The notes beneath the pieces were generated by a model, which worked only from the letters and a program-made list of their open reading frames with translations, was not told the origin of the DNA and searched no databases. Below, piece by piece: positions 44,141 through 52,831 of a stretch of 64,000 nt of DNA (its first letter is position 1; every line of letters begins with the position of its first letter). The stretch lies in contig CBDCFL010000015.1 in NCBI GenBank assembly GCA_965216135.1, positions 53,102 to 117,101 on the forward strand, written 5' to 3'. Made by a program: the position numbers and the translations under genes. Origin of the DNA: CBDCFL01 sp965216135 (lineage in GTDB: Bacteria; Pseudomonadota; Alphaproteobacteria; Rhodobacterales; Rhodobacteraceae).

Positions 44141-44659
44141 TTACCTCGCAATCGTTCCGGTGCGCCGGATTTTACGCTGCAGTTGTAGGATGCCGTAGAG
44201 CAGCGCCTCGGCGGTCGGCGGACAGCCGGGCACGTAGATGTCGACCGGCACAATACGGTCGCAGCCGCGCACCACCGAATATGAGTAATGGTAATAGCCG
44301 CCGCCATTTGCGCAGGAGCCCATCGAGATTACATAGCGCGGTTCCGGCATCTGGTCGTAGACCTTGCGCAGCGCCGGGGCCATCTTGTTGGTCAGCGTGC
44401 CTGCGACGATCATCAGATCGGATTGGCGCGGCGAGGCGCGCGGCGCGGTGCCGAACCGCTCCATATCATAGCGCGGCATCGCGGTATGCATCATCTCGAT
44501 CGCGCAGCAGGCCAGCCCGAATGTCATCCAGTGCAAGCTGCCCGCACGCGCCCAGTTGATAATGTCTTCGGTCGAGGTTAACAGAAAACCCTTGTCCTGC
44601 AGCTCGCGACCAACCGCCGCGGTTTTCGGGGTGGCCCCGGCGGCGTTGGTGCCGGTCAT
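44141..44659 (-). CDS. nuoB: NADH-quinone oxidoreductase subunit B
   Basis: A 172-residue subunit that holds cluster N2, the last electron carrier before quinone. The ligands lie in GLACCAIEMM (tandem cysteines), MGSCANGGG and VPGCPPTAEALLYGI. The start is the ATG at 44659, which overlaps the nuoA stop (TGATG); earlier in-frame starts would add residues not found in the family. Confidence 0.96.
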   Translation of the reverse strand: MTGTNAAGATPKTAAVGRELQDKGFLLTSTEDIINWARAGSLHWMTFGLACCAIEMMHTAMPRYDMERFGTAPRASPRQSDLMIVAGTLTNKMAPALRKVYDQMPEPRYVISMGSCANGGGYYHYSYSVVRGCDRIVPVDIYVPGCPPTAEALLYGILQLQRKIRRTGTIAR

Positions 44660-45024
44660 CACTGCCATTCCATCGCCCCCTTCTTCCATTCATAGGCAAA
44701 CCCAATGGTCAGGACGCCCAGAAACACCATCATCGACCAAAACCCGACGGTACCCACGTCCTTGAACGCCACCGCCCAGGGGAACAGAAAGGCAATCTCC
44801 AGATCGAAAATGATGAACAGGATCGACACGAGGTAAAATCGCACGTCAAATTTCATCCGCGCATCGTCAAAGGCATTGAACCCGCATTCGTAGGCCGAAA
44901 CCTTCTCAGGGTCCGGGTTGCGAACGGCGATGACCAGCGCGGCCAGGATCAACACCACTCCGAGCCCGACGGCAACGCCCAGAAAGACAAGTATCGGCAA
45001 ATAATCGATGAGCAGCTCTTGCAA
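44659..45024 (-). CDS. nuoA: NADH-quinone oxidoreductase subunit A
   Basis: A 121-residue subunit with three membrane helices. The loop with the switch cysteine (KVSAYECGFNAFDDARMKFDVRFYLVSILFIIFDLEIAFLFPWA) is intact. The start is TTG at 45024, with AGGAG 8 bases upstream. First gene of the nuo transcription unit. Confidence 0.94.
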   Translation of the reverse strand: MQELLIDYLPILVFLGVAVGLGVVLILAALVIAVRNPDPEKVSAYECGFNAFDDARMKFDVRFYLVSILFIIFDLEIAFLFPWAVAFKDVGTVGFWSMMVFLGVLTIGFAYEWKKGAMEWQ

Positions 45025-45077
45025 GGCGATAGCTCCTGATAATGCGCCGCAGCGCAGCGCAAGGCAGTAGCACCGGT

Positions 45078-45104
45078 TTTATCCTTGCCCCTCAGCAGGG
45101 TCAA
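45078..45104 (-). promoter_or_regulatory. candidate promoter for the nuo operon
   Basis: On the minus strand, TTGACC (45104-45099) is followed after 15 bases by GATAAA (45083-45078), about 54 bases upstream of the nuoA TTG. The spacing is shorter than the 17 optimum, so this is only a candidate. The remaining intergenic DNA up to liuD shows no other feature. Confidence 0.3.
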
Positions 45105-45183
45105 CGGGCAGAAATCGGCGCGGCAGGCCGCTGGTGGCGTCAATCAAATGGCGTGCGGGCTGGATGTTGAGGGGTCGGGCGAG

Positions 45184-47121
45184 CTAGTTTTCTTCCGGCA
45201 CAAGGCTGATCAGCGATGCGCCCGCCTCGGTTAGCGCGCCGGGGACCACCAGCACATTCTCGACCACGCCGTCGCGTGGCGCGGCCAGCGTGTGCTCCAT
45301 CTTCATCGCTTCCAGAATTGCCAGCTTCTCGCCCTTGACCACTTTGGCCCCCGGCTCAACGAAAATCTGCCGCACCAGCCCCGGCATCGGCGCAAAAATG
45401 TGATCGCCGGCGGGGGCTTCATCGACGCCGGTCTCCATCGGGTCGGGGCAGGTGAAGTAATGCGTCCTGCCGCTGAAAACGGCGACCTCCAAACCATCGG
45501 CCCACAGACGCGCGCTGGTGCTGCCCGCCACCCAAGAACCGTTGGTACTGTGCCCCCGCACCCGGTCATCCGCCAGCGCGACCTCAACCTCGCCGGGCCG
45601 GATCAACGATACGCGCAGCGTCCGGGTTTCTTGCCCATGGGTCAGCGTGACATCCACTTGCGACGGTGCCCAGATGGAAAATCCGGCCAGCGGCGCCGCC
45701 GCAGCGTCCTGGCCAAAGGCAGCAACCGCCGCCAGTGTCCAAATTTCCGGCTCAGGTGCCAGCCTTTGGGTCAGCTCCACCTGATGGCGGGCGATCAAAC
45801 CAGTGTCCACCGCGCCGCGTTCAAAGCCCTCGTGCTCGGCAAGGCGCGACAGAAAGCCCAGATTTGTCACCGTCCCGGCCACCTCTGTCTGTCGCAATGC
45901 TGCGCGCAGCCGCGCCAGCGCCAGCGCGCGCGTGGCACCGTGAACGACGATCTTGGCGATCATCGGGTCGTAATAGGGGGTGATGGTGTCGCCGGCGCGA
46001 ACCCCGGTCTCAATGCGCGCGCCATCGGGAAATCGCAAATGCCTGAGCGGCCCGGTGGCGGGCAGAAATCCGGCGGCGGCGTCCTCGGCGTAAAGGCGCG
46101 CCTCAAAGGCGTGCCCGTTCATCGCAATCTGGTCTTGGGTGCTGGTCAGCGGCTCGCCCGATGCCACCCTGAGCTGCCATTCGACCAGATCGATGCCGGT
46201 GATCGCCTCGCTCACCGGATGTTCAACCTGCAACCGGGTGTTCATTTCCATGAACCAGAACCGGTCGGGGCGCAGACCGCGCGAACCGTCGACGATAAAC
46301 TCGACCGTGCCCGCGCCCTTATAGCCGATCGCCTCAGCCGCCGTGACCGCCGCGGTTCCCATTGCCGCGCGCATCTCGTCGGTCATCCCCGGCGCCGGCG
46401 CTTCCTCGATGACTTTCTGATGACGCCGCTGCAACGAACAGTCGCGTTCGTACAAATGCACTGCGCGCTCACCATCGCCAAAGATCTGCATTTCGATATG
46501 CCGCGGTTTTTGTACGTATTTTTCGATCAGAACCGCATCATTTCCAAACGCGCCCGCGGCCTCGTTTTTGGCCGATTGCAATGCGTCGGCAAAATCGCCC
46601 GCGCTTTCAACCAGCCGCATGCCTTTGCCGCCACCGCCAGCCACCGCCTTGATCAGCACCGGATAGCCTATCTTCCCGGCCTCGCGCGCCAGGTGCGCCG
46701 GTTCCTGATCCGCCCCATGATAGCCCGGCACCACCGGCACACCGGCGTGTTCCATCAACGCTTTGGCGGCGTCTTTCAGACCCATGGCCCGGATCGCATC
46801 CGCCGAGGGGCCAATGAACGTGATACCGGCGGCGTCGCAGGCGTCAACGAATTCGGGGTTTTCCGACAGAAAGCCATAGCCGGGATGAATGGCCTCTGCG
46901 CCCGTCGCTTTGGCGGCCTCGATGATCGCCTCGATGCGCAAGTAACTGTCGCCAGGCGCAGGCGGACCGATATGCACCGCCTCATCGGCCATCTCGACAT
47001 GGAGGGCTTTCGCGTCCGCATCGGAATAAACCGCCACCGTGCGCACCCCCATGGCCCGCGCCGTGTCGATGACCCGGCAAGCAATCTCACCGCGGTTGGC
47101 GATCAGGATCTTGCTAAACAT
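45184..47121 (-). CDS. liuD: biotin-dependent acyl-CoA carboxylase alpha subunit, probably methylcrotonyl-CoA carboxylase
   Basis: A 645-residue biotin carboxylase plus biotin carrier. The ATP-grasp part starts MFSKILIANRGEIACRVIDTARAMG, with GGGGKGMRLV, RDCSLQRRHQKVIEEAPAP and NTRLQVEHPVSEAITGIDLVEWQLRVA. The carrier has EAMKMEHTL with the biotinylated lysine near the C-terminus. Specificity (3-methylcrotonyl-CoA in leucine breakdown) is inferred from its neighbours: a carboxyltransferase and isovaleryl-CoA dehydrogenase. A propionyl- or geranyl-CoA enzyme is the alternative. Confidence 0.88.
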   Translation of the reverse strand: MFSKILIANRGEIACRVIDTARAMGVRTVAVYSDADAKALHVEMADEAVHIGPPAPGDSYLRIEAIIEAAKATGAEAIHPGYGFLSENPEFVDACDAAGITFIGPSADAIRAMGLKDAAKALMEHAGVPVVPGYHGADQEPAHLAREAGKIGYPVLIKAVAGGGGKGMRLVESAGDFADALQSAKNEAAGAFGNDAVLIEKYVQKPRHIEMQIFGDGERAVHLYERDCSLQRRHQKVIEEAPAPGMTDEMRAAMGTAAVTAAEAIGYKGAGTVEFIVDGSRGLRPDRFWFMEMNTRLQVEHPVSEAITGIDLVEWQLRVASGEPLTSTQDQIAMNGHAFEARLYAEDAAAGFLPATGPLRHLRFPDGARIETGVRAGDTITPYYDPMIAKIVVHGATRALALARLRAALRQTEVAGTVTNLGFLSRLAEHEGFERGAVDTGLIARHQVELTQRLAPEPEIWTLAAVAAFGQDAAAAPLAGFSIWAPSQVDVTLTHGQETRTLRVSLIRPGEVEVALADDRVRGHSTNGSWVAGSTSARLWADGLEVAVFSGRTHYFTCPDPMETGVDEAPAGDHIFAPMPGLVRQIFVEPGAKVVKGEKLAILEAMKMEHTLAAPRDGVVENVLVVPGALTEAGASLISLVPEEN

Positions 47122-47133
47122 TCCCCAATTCCC

Positions 47134-47701
47134 TCATGCGCACCACGATCTGCGCGAACCGCCGCCGTAGACAACCCCGTGCCCCGCCTTGATCATGCAC
47201 GCGCCACCGGGGTGCCATCGAGGCTCATGAAGACCAGGCTGCGCCCGTATTTGTCGGTGCCCTGGAAAACCATCGTCACGGTTTCCGCCCGAAACAGCAA
47301 TTTACGCAAATGCCATGTTGCCGCCGTGCCGCGCGCCAGTTCCGACGCGCATCCGGGGCTGAATACTTCGGGTGTTTCATAACCGGTCAGACGCGCCTTG
47401 ACCAAACCGCGCCCGGAACACCAGAGCCGAACTGTGTCGCCATCTGTGACCGACACCACCCGGCAACCCTCCGACCCGCGGGGGCCAAATGCCGCGTTCA
47501 CCACGTCCGGCGCAATTTGTAGCGCCAATAACGCCGCCGCGCGAACAGTATGACGGCGCGAAGATTGAACACCGGGTTCAGCGCCCGTCGGCCGCCGCCT
47601 GACCCGGACCCAGCGCCGGAATTGCCGCGCGGCGTGCCCATATCCCATTTGGCATGTTTGCGCGCGCCACGGCGAAATCTTGTCACAACATTGCGGGTCA
47701 T
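47134..47701 (-). pseudogene. thermonuclease (SNase-like) family protein with two -1 frameshifts
   Basis: The N-terminus (MTRNVVTRFRRGARKHAKW, a GSGSGGG linker, NLRAVILFA) reads from 47701. Near 47541 the frame shifts into LLALQIAPDVVNAAFG and the SNase domain (CRVVSVTDGDTVRLWCSG, LTGYETPEVFSPGCASELARG, FQGTDKYGRSLVFMSLDG). At ~47196 it shifts again into MIKAGHGVVYGGGSRRSWCA and stops at 47134. Each shift is a one-base loss. The gene lies between liuB and liuD. With two lesions it is the clearest decayed gene here, unless the consensus is at fault. Confidence 0.78.
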
Positions 47702-47771
47702 CGGTGCGGCTGGCAGCGGTCGGCCCTGCTGCTTTTTCTTGGTCCAAATACTCGTGCCGAAGGCATATCAA

Positions 47772-49376
47772 TCACATCCTGAACACGCCGAAACGCGTCT
47801 TCCTGATCGGAGCGTTCAACGCCGCCATCAGGCTCAGCCCCAGCACCTCGCGGGATTTGCGTGGGTCAACAATCCCGTCATCCCAGAGCCGGGCGCTGGC
47901 GTAAAGCGGGTGCGATTGGTGCTCGAACATCTCCAGCGTCGGGCGCTTGAACTCGGCCTCTTCGTCGGCGCTCCACGTGCCGCCGCCACGCTCGATGCCG
48001 TCGCGTTTAACCGTCGCCAGAACACCGGCGGCCTGTTCCCCGCCCATCACCGAGATGCGGCTGTTCGGCCAGCTCCACATGAACCGGGGGTCATACGCCC
48101 GCCCCGCCATGCCGTAGTTTCCAGCCCCGAACGAGCCGCCGACGATCATGGTTATCTTGGGCACCGAAGTCGTCGCCACGGCGGTGACCATCGTGGCACC
48201 ATGCCGGGCGATGCCCTCGTTTTCGTAACGACGACCGACCATGAAGCCGGTGATATTCTGCAGAAAAACCAACGGGATACGCCGCTGCGAACACAACTCG
48301 ATGAAATGCGCGCCTTTCTGGGCGCTTTCGCTAAACAGCACCCCATTGTTAGCAACAATCCCGACCGGGCAGCCGATGATATGGGCAAATCCGGTCACAA
48401 GCGTTTCGCCAAACCGCGCCTTGAATTCGTCAAACCGCGAGCCGTCCACGATGCGCGCAATCACTTCGCGGACGTCATAGGGCGTGCGCAGCCCTGCAGG
48501 CACCACGCCCAGCAATTCGTCCGGATCATAGGCCGGGTCTTCCGGGCTTTGCCACTGAACCGTTTCCGGTTTGGCAATGTTCAGGTTGCCCACTGCTCGG
48601 CGCGCCAGCGCCAGCGCATGGGCATCGTCTTCGGCCAGATAATCGGCCACGCCGGACAGCCGCGTATGCACGTCGCCACCACCCAGATCCTCGGCCGTTA
48701 CCACCTCACCTGTCGCGGCCTTGACCAGGGGCGGGCCGGCAAGAAAAATCGTGCCCTGCTCTTTCACGATGATCGAGACATCCGACATCGCCGGCACATA
48801 GGCACCGCCCGCCGTGCACGATCCCATGACAACGGCGATCTGGGGAATACCACGCGCCGACATCTGCGCCTGATTGAAGAAGATCCGCCCGAAATGGTCG
48901 CGGTCAGGGAAAACTTCATCCTGATTGGGCAGGTTCGCGCCGCCTGAATCGACCAGATAGACGCACGGCAGATGGCAGGCTTGCGCAATCTCCTGGGCGC
49001 GCAAGTGCTTCTTGACCGTCATCGGGTAATAGGTGCCGCCCTTGACGGTGGCGTCATTGACCACGACCATCACGTCCCGGCCCTTGATCCGGCCAATGCC
49101 CGCGATCAGCCCGGCCCCCGGAGCAGCACCTTCATACATCCCATGCGCCGCCGTTGCCCCGATTTCCAGAAATGGCGACCCCGGATCAAGCAGGTTCGCC
49201 ACCCGGTCGCGGGGCAACATCTTGCCGCGCGATATATGGCGGTCACGCGATCTCTGCCCGCCGCCCGCTGCTGCGAGCGCGGCGGCTTCGGCGACCTTGG
49301 CTAGCGCGGCCAGGTGTGCCGCGCGGTTGGCTTCGAATTTGGTAGAATTCGCCAGGGCTGCCGAGGTCAGCTTCAT
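47772..49376 (-). CDS. liuB: acyl-CoA carboxylase carboxyltransferase subunit, probably methylcrotonyl-CoA carboxylase beta
   Basis: A 534-residue carboxyltransferase of the MccB type. Family blocks: RISRGKMLPRDRVANLLDPGSPFLEIG-like region, PCVYLVDSGGANLPNQDEVFPDRDHFGRIFFNQAQMS, GSCTAGGAYVPAMSD, FLAGPPLVKAATGEVV, FLQNITGFMVG and SFGAGNYGMAGRAY. These favour methylcrotonyl- over propionyl-CoA. It should partner LiuD to carboxylate 3-methylcrotonyl-CoA. Confidence 0.9.
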   Translation of the reverse strand: MKLTSAALANSTKFEANRAAHLAALAKVAEAAALAAAGGGQRSRDRHISRGKMLPRDRVANLLDPGSPFLEIGATAAHGMYEGAAPGAGLIAGIGRIKGRDVMVVVNDATVKGGTYYPMTVKKHLRAQEIAQACHLPCVYLVDSGGANLPNQDEVFPDRDHFGRIFFNQAQMSARGIPQIAVVMGSCTAGGAYVPAMSDVSIIVKEQGTIFLAGPPLVKAATGEVVTAEDLGGGDVHTRLSGVADYLAEDDAHALALARRAVGNLNIAKPETVQWQSPEDPAYDPDELLGVVPAGLRTPYDVREVIARIVDGSRFDEFKARFGETLVTGFAHIIGCPVGIVANNGVLFSESAQKGAHFIELCSQRRIPLVFLQNITGFMVGRRYENEGIARHGATMVTAVATTSVPKITMIVGGSFGAGNYGMAGRAYDPRFMWSWPNSRISVMGGEQAAGVLATVKRDGIERGGGTWSADEEAEFKRPTLEMFEHQSHPLYASARLWDDGIVDPRKSREVLGLSLMAALNAPIRKTRFGVFRM

Positions 49377-49377
49377 C

Positions 49378-49761
49378 TCAACGGATCACCTGAATCTCGA
49401 CGCCGATATCCAGATCGGCCCAGGCGCGGTCGGCGGTCATCACCGGAAGGTCGGTCACGGCGGCTTCGGCTAGACAAGCACGGTCGCCCAACGACAGGCC
49501 GCGGTGTCGAGTCGTGGCCCGCATCCGCGCAGCAATCCCAGCTGTACCTGCCGAGAAGTCACGGACACGCAGCATCAGCCCGCGAAAAATCGATTCTGCA
49601 ACGTATTCGTCGTGGCCCTCATCGATTAGTTTCGAAATCGCCTCGACCATGTTGACCGAGGATATCTGGGCCTCCCGGATCGAGGCTGCCACGCGGTCCC
49701 TGCCCGGCTCGCCGAACAGCACGGCCAGTACCGCAGAAGAATCGAGCAGTGTCGGGCTCAT
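49378..49761 (-). CDS. PIN domain ribonuclease toxin (VapC-like)
   Basis: A 127-residue PIN-domain protein with the four acidic active-site residues: D7 in LLDSSAVL, E40 in NMVEAISKL, D93 in LSLGDRACL and D111 in VMTADRAW. VapC toxins cleave tRNA or rRNA when freed from their antitoxin. The start overlaps the antitoxin stop (ATGA). It lies directly upstream of liuB in the transcript, one base from its stop. Confidence 0.85.
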   Translation of the reverse strand: MSPTLLDSSAVLAVLFGEPGRDRVAASIREAQISSVNMVEAISKLIDEGHDEYVAESIFRGLMLRVRDFSAGTAGIAARMRATTRHRGLSLGDRACLAEAAVTDLPVMTADRAWADLDIGVEIQVIR

Positions 49762-50237
49762 CGGTCCGCCTCGCGAGCGGCTTCTTCTCGGCGCTCGGCG
49801 ATCAGTTCATCGACAATGGACCGCCCCTCGGCCTTGAGCTTGTTGGCCAGCGGCCGGAGCGCCTCTTGCACTCGCCGAAGTGCCACGACCGGCTCAACCA
49901 TCGTAAGTTGGCCGTTTTCCAGACGTGCCGAAAGCACGCCCCCGCCGTCGATTTCCAGACCTTTCGTCAATTCAGGCGGCAAATGCAGCATGCCCTTTTC
50001 GGAAACGTCCAGCCTGAACACCTCGGTCGGCCCTGGAACGATTATATCGTCGCGGCCCGCTGCTCTGGCGCGATCGCCTTCGAGAACGTTCCGTACATGC
50101 TGGTACCGTTTGCCAAGTAGCCGCGCAATTTCGGCACGCTCGAATCCATTTCGGTCCAACAGGCGAATTCGATCCGACACTGTGGAGATGCGGTCGAGTT
50201 CGTCGCACAGCGCGTCCGGCAATTTGTTAGTAGTCAT
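49758..50237 (-). CDS. antitoxin-like protein: N-terminal HTH plus AbrB/SpoVT domain
   Basis: A 159-residue protein, longer than classic VapB. Residues ~18-50 (SDRIRLLDRNGFERAEIARLLGKRYQHVRNVL) look like a helix-turn-helix. Residues ~68-115 (EVFRLDVSEKGMLHLPPELTKGLEIDGGGVLSARLENGQLTMV) are an AbrB-like swapped-hairpin. The C-terminal basic-acidic helix would wrap the toxin. AGGAGG precedes the ATG at 50237, and an inverted repeat upstream is a likely autoregulatory operator. Confidence 0.78.
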   Translation of the reverse strand: MTTNKLPDALCDELDRISTVSDRIRLLDRNGFERAEIARLLGKRYQHVRNVLEGDRARAAGRDDIIVPGPTEVFRLDVSEKGMLHLPPELTKGLEIDGGGVLSARLENGQLTMVEPVVALRRVQEALRPLANKLKAEGRSIVDELIAERREEAAREADR

Positions 50238-50250
50238 GACAACCTCCTAT

Positions 50251-50277
50251 TTAGATACTTAACTAGATAGTATCTAA
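50251..50277. promoter_or_regulatory. inverted repeat, likely toxin-antitoxin operator
   Basis: TTAGATACT (50251-50259) and AGTATCTAA (50269-50277) form a perfect 9-bp inverted repeat with a 9-bp spacer, just upstream of the antitoxin ribosome-binding site. The region is AT-rich, unlike its surroundings, and fits an autorepressor site. Confidence 0.65.
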
Positions 50278-50288
50278 AATAATGTTAG

Positions 50289-51452
50289 TCAACCCATCGC
50301 CCCCATCATCTCGCGCCCGATCAGCATCCGGCGGATCTCGCTGGTCCCGGCCCCAATCTCCATCAGCTTGGCATCGCGGAACAGCCGCGACACCGGGCTT
50401 TCGTTCATGAACCCGGCCCCGCCCATCGCCTGAACCGCCTGATGGGCAACCTTCATGGCCTCCTCGGACGCATAGAGCACACAGGCCGCAGCATCCTGGC
50501 GCAACACCTCGCCGCGATCGCAGGCGCGGGCGACCGCATAGACATAAGCGCGGCCTGAATTCATCGCCGTGTACATATCCGCGATCTTGCCCTGCATCAG
50601 CTGGAACTCCCCGATCGGTCGCCCAAATTGCTTGCGCTCGGCCAGATAGGGCATCACTTCGTCCAGACACGCCGCCATGATACCAAGCCCGATGCCCGAC
50701 AACACCACACGCTCGTAATCCAGCCCGCTCATCAAAACGCGCACACCGCGGCCCTCTTCGCCCAGCACATTGTCAAACGGAACCTCGACATCCTCAAAAA
50801 TCAGCTCGGCGGTGTCTGACCCCCGCATCCCCAGTTTGTCGAAATGTGGGGACGTCGAAAATCCGGTCATTTCCTTTTCGATCAGAAAAGCGGTGATGCC
50901 CTTGCTGCCGGCCTCTGGGTCGGTCTTGGCATAAACCACCAGCGTGTCGGCATCCGGGCCGTTAGTGATCCAGTATTTGTTGCCGTTGAGGCGGTAATGA
51001 TCGTTGCGCTTTTCGGCTCTGAGCGACATCGACACCACGTCGCTGCCCGCGCCCGCCTCTGACATCGCCAGCGCGCCGACATGTTCACCCGATACCAGCC
51101 GCGGCAGATATTTTGCCCGTTGCTCATCGGTTCCGTTCAGGGCGATCTGATTGACGCACAGGTTGGAATGCGCCCCGTAGGACAAAGCCACCGACGCCGA
51201 TGCCCGGGCAATTTCTTCAACCGCCACGACATGGGCCAGATACCCCATATCGGCGCCGCCATATTCTTCAGGCACGGTAATTCCCAACAGGCCAAGCTCG
51301 CCCATTTCACGCCAAAGTTCTTTCGGGAATTCGTTTGAAGCGTCAATTTCACCGGCGATCGGCTTGATCCGCTCCTGCGCCCAGCGATGCACCATTTCGC
51401 GCAACGCGGCGGTATCCTTACCCAGATCGAACTGCATCGACGACAGGAACAT
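50289..51452 (-). CDS. liuA: isovaleryl-CoA dehydrogenase
   Basis: A 387-residue FAD-dependent acyl-CoA dehydrogenase of leucine breakdown (isovaleryl-CoA to 3-methylcrotonyl-CoA). Motifs: GELGLLGITVPEEYGGADMGY, LAMSEAGAGSDVVSM, YWITNGPDADTLVVYAKT, FDKLGMRGSDTAELIFEDVEVP, LDYERVVLSGIGLGIMAACLD and the C-terminal MEIGAGTSEIRRMLIGRE. E in DYERVV fits the isovaleryl-CoA dehydrogenase base position rather than the usual C-terminal one. I chose ATG 51452 (MFLSSMQF) over the in-frame TTG at 51467. Confidence 0.9.
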   Translation of the reverse strand: MFLSSMQFDLGKDTAALREMVHRWAQERIKPIAGEIDASNEFPKELWREMGELGLLGITVPEEYGGADMGYLAHVVAVEEIARASASVALSYGAHSNLCVNQIALNGTDEQRAKYLPRLVSGEHVGALAMSEAGAGSDVVSMSLRAEKRNDHYRLNGNKYWITNGPDADTLVVYAKTDPEAGSKGITAFLIEKEMTGFSTSPHFDKLGMRGSDTAELIFEDVEVPFDNVLGEEGRGVRVLMSGLDYERVVLSGIGLGIMAACLDEVMPYLAERKQFGRPIGEFQLMQGKIADMYTAMNSGRAYVYAVARACDRGEVLRQDAAACVLYASEEAMKVAHQAVQAMGGAGFMNESPVSRLFRDAKLMEIGAGTSEIRRMLIGREMMGAMG

Positions 51453-51551
51453 CGGAACACCCAACAATTTATTGAACGGTCGTTCATTTATTGCATGACG
51501 CGCGGCCCCTGTCCAGTTTTTTGCGCAATATTGGCACCAAGAATCAATAAG

Positions 51552-51573
51552 GCCGCCCGGTCACCCGGGCGGC
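51552..51573 (-). terminator. hairpin downstream of cysE, likely terminator
   Basis: GCCGCCCGG (51552-51560), loop TCAC, then CCGGGCGGC (51565-51573): a perfect 9-bp GC stem. On the minus strand it is followed by CTTATTGATT, a weak U tract. It lies 23 bases after the cysE stop. Confidence 0.6.
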
Positions 51574-51595
51574 TGATGCGATCCTGAAGATATTC

Positions 51596-52411
51596 TTAGT
51601 TCGGGCTTGCGGATTTGATAAGCTGATCCATCGACAGCGACGGCTGATCGCAGCCCGCCTCGCCAACAATCTTTGCAGGCACGCCCGCCGCTGTCTTGCA
51701 CGGCGGCACTTCCTGTAACACCACGGACCCGGCGGCGATCCGGCTGCAATTGCCGACCCGGATATTGCCCAGAATCTTGGCCCCGGCACCGATCAAGACG
51801 CCATTGCCGATCTTGGGATGGCGATCTTCTTCTTCCTTTCCGGTTCCGCCGAGCGTCACGGAATGCAGCATCGAGACATTGTCACCAACAACCGCCGTCT
51901 CGCCGATGACGATCGAATGTGCGTGGTCAATCATGATCCCTTGGCCAAGCCGCGCGGCAGGATGAATATCGACGCCAAATTGTTCAGAACAGCGCATCTG
52001 GACGAAATAGGCCAGATCCTTGCGCTCAACCTTCCACAGCCAGCTGGCCACGCGATAGGCCTGTATCGCCTGAAACCCCTTAAAATACAGCAGTGGTTGC
52101 AAATATCTGTGGCACGCCGGATCACGTTTATTTACCGCGATTATGTCAGCGCGCGCCTTCTGACCCAATTTCGGGTCGCTCTGATACGCATCATCGGCCA
52201 TCTCACGCAATAGTTGCTCAGACATTTCGGCCGAGGCCAATTTTTGGGCAAGCCGAAACGCCAGCGCGTTTTCCAGGCTGTCATGATGCAAGACGCTCGC
52301 ATGTATCAAACCGCCCAACAGGGGTTCGCTTTTAACCGTACTCTCACCTTCGGCGCGTATCCGGTTCCAGACCGGGTCCACACTTGCCAGTTTCTGATGC
52401 ACCTTAGCCAT
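51596..52411 (-). CDS. cysE: serine O-acetyltransferase
   Basis: A 271-residue enzyme making O-acetylserine for cysteine synthesis. The N-terminal helical domain (VDPVWNRIRAEGESTVKSEPLLGGLIHASVLHH) precedes the left-handed beta-helix with FGVDIHPAARLGQGIMIDHAHSIVIGETAVVGDNVSMLHSVTLGGTGK, which includes catalytic His in MIDHAH. I chose the ATG at 52411 with AGGA upstream. In Rhodobacterales cysE commonly marks the end of the gene transfer agent cluster, which fits the genes at 52.8-53.8 kb. Confidence 0.94.
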   Translation of the reverse strand: MAKVHQKLASVDPVWNRIRAEGESTVKSEPLLGGLIHASVLHHDSLENALAFRLAQKLASAEMSEQLLREMADDAYQSDPKLGQKARADIIAVNKRDPACHRYLQPLLYFKGFQAIQAYRVASWLWKVERKDLAYFVQMRCSEQFGVDIHPAARLGQGIMIDHAHSIVIGETAVVGDNVSMLHSVTLGGTGKEEEDRHPKIGNGVLIGAGAKILGNIRVGNCSRIAAGSVVLQEVPPCKTAAGVPAKIVGEAGCDQPSLSMDQLIKSASPN

Positions 52412-52498
52412 CGACGCTGTCCTGCTATCTTTGCAATTAGCCAATCACTTATAGCATAGTGGCAAAACTAAAAGGCGACAGGACGTAATTTCTCGCAA

Positions 52499-52831
52499 AT
52501 GCCGCACAAAGACGAAATACGAACACGCTTGCTCGCCATGCTTGAGGACATCGCCGCTCAGGACGCGCTGGGCAAAGACAGCGCGCGCATTGTGACGCTC
52601 GATCAGCAATCCGTTGGCCGTCTCAGCCGCATGGATGCGCTGCAAAATCAGGCTATGGCACAGGCAACAGAAAGGCGCCGACACGCGACGCGGCAACGGA
52701 TTCTCGCCGCATTGGCGCGTCTGGATGCTGATGATTACGGATATTGCGCGGAATGTGGTGAAGAAATTCCGCTCGCGCGGCTGGAATTTGACCCCGCCGT
52801 TCCGCGATGTATCGCTTGCGCCAGTCCTTAG
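52499..52831 (+). CDS. DksA/TraR family zinc-finger protein
   Basis: A 110-residue DksA-like protein. The coiled-coil region (MDALQNQAMAQATERRRHATRQRILAALARLDADDYG) leads to a complete zinc finger CAECGEEIPLARLEFDPAVPRCIAC (C-x2-C-x17-C-x2-C). DksA proteins bind RNA polymerase in the stringent response. Short versions often come from phage-like regions, and this one lies by the GTA remnant. The stop overlaps the convergent DUF2793 stop by 4 bases. Confidence 0.8.
   Translation: MPHKDEIRTRLLAMLEDIAAQDALGKDSARIVTLDQQSVGRLSRMDALQNQAMAQATERRRHATRQRILAALARLDADDYGYCAECGEEIPLARLEFDPAVPRCIACASP

Noticed and set aside
45292..47382. 696-codon plus-strand open frame
   Set aside because: It is antisense to liuD, with composition (His, Arg, Gln rich) typical of GC-driven shadow frames; no domain seen.
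47550..48947. 465-codon plus-strand open frame
   Set aside because: Antisense to liuB; no family resemblance and no ribosome-binding site.
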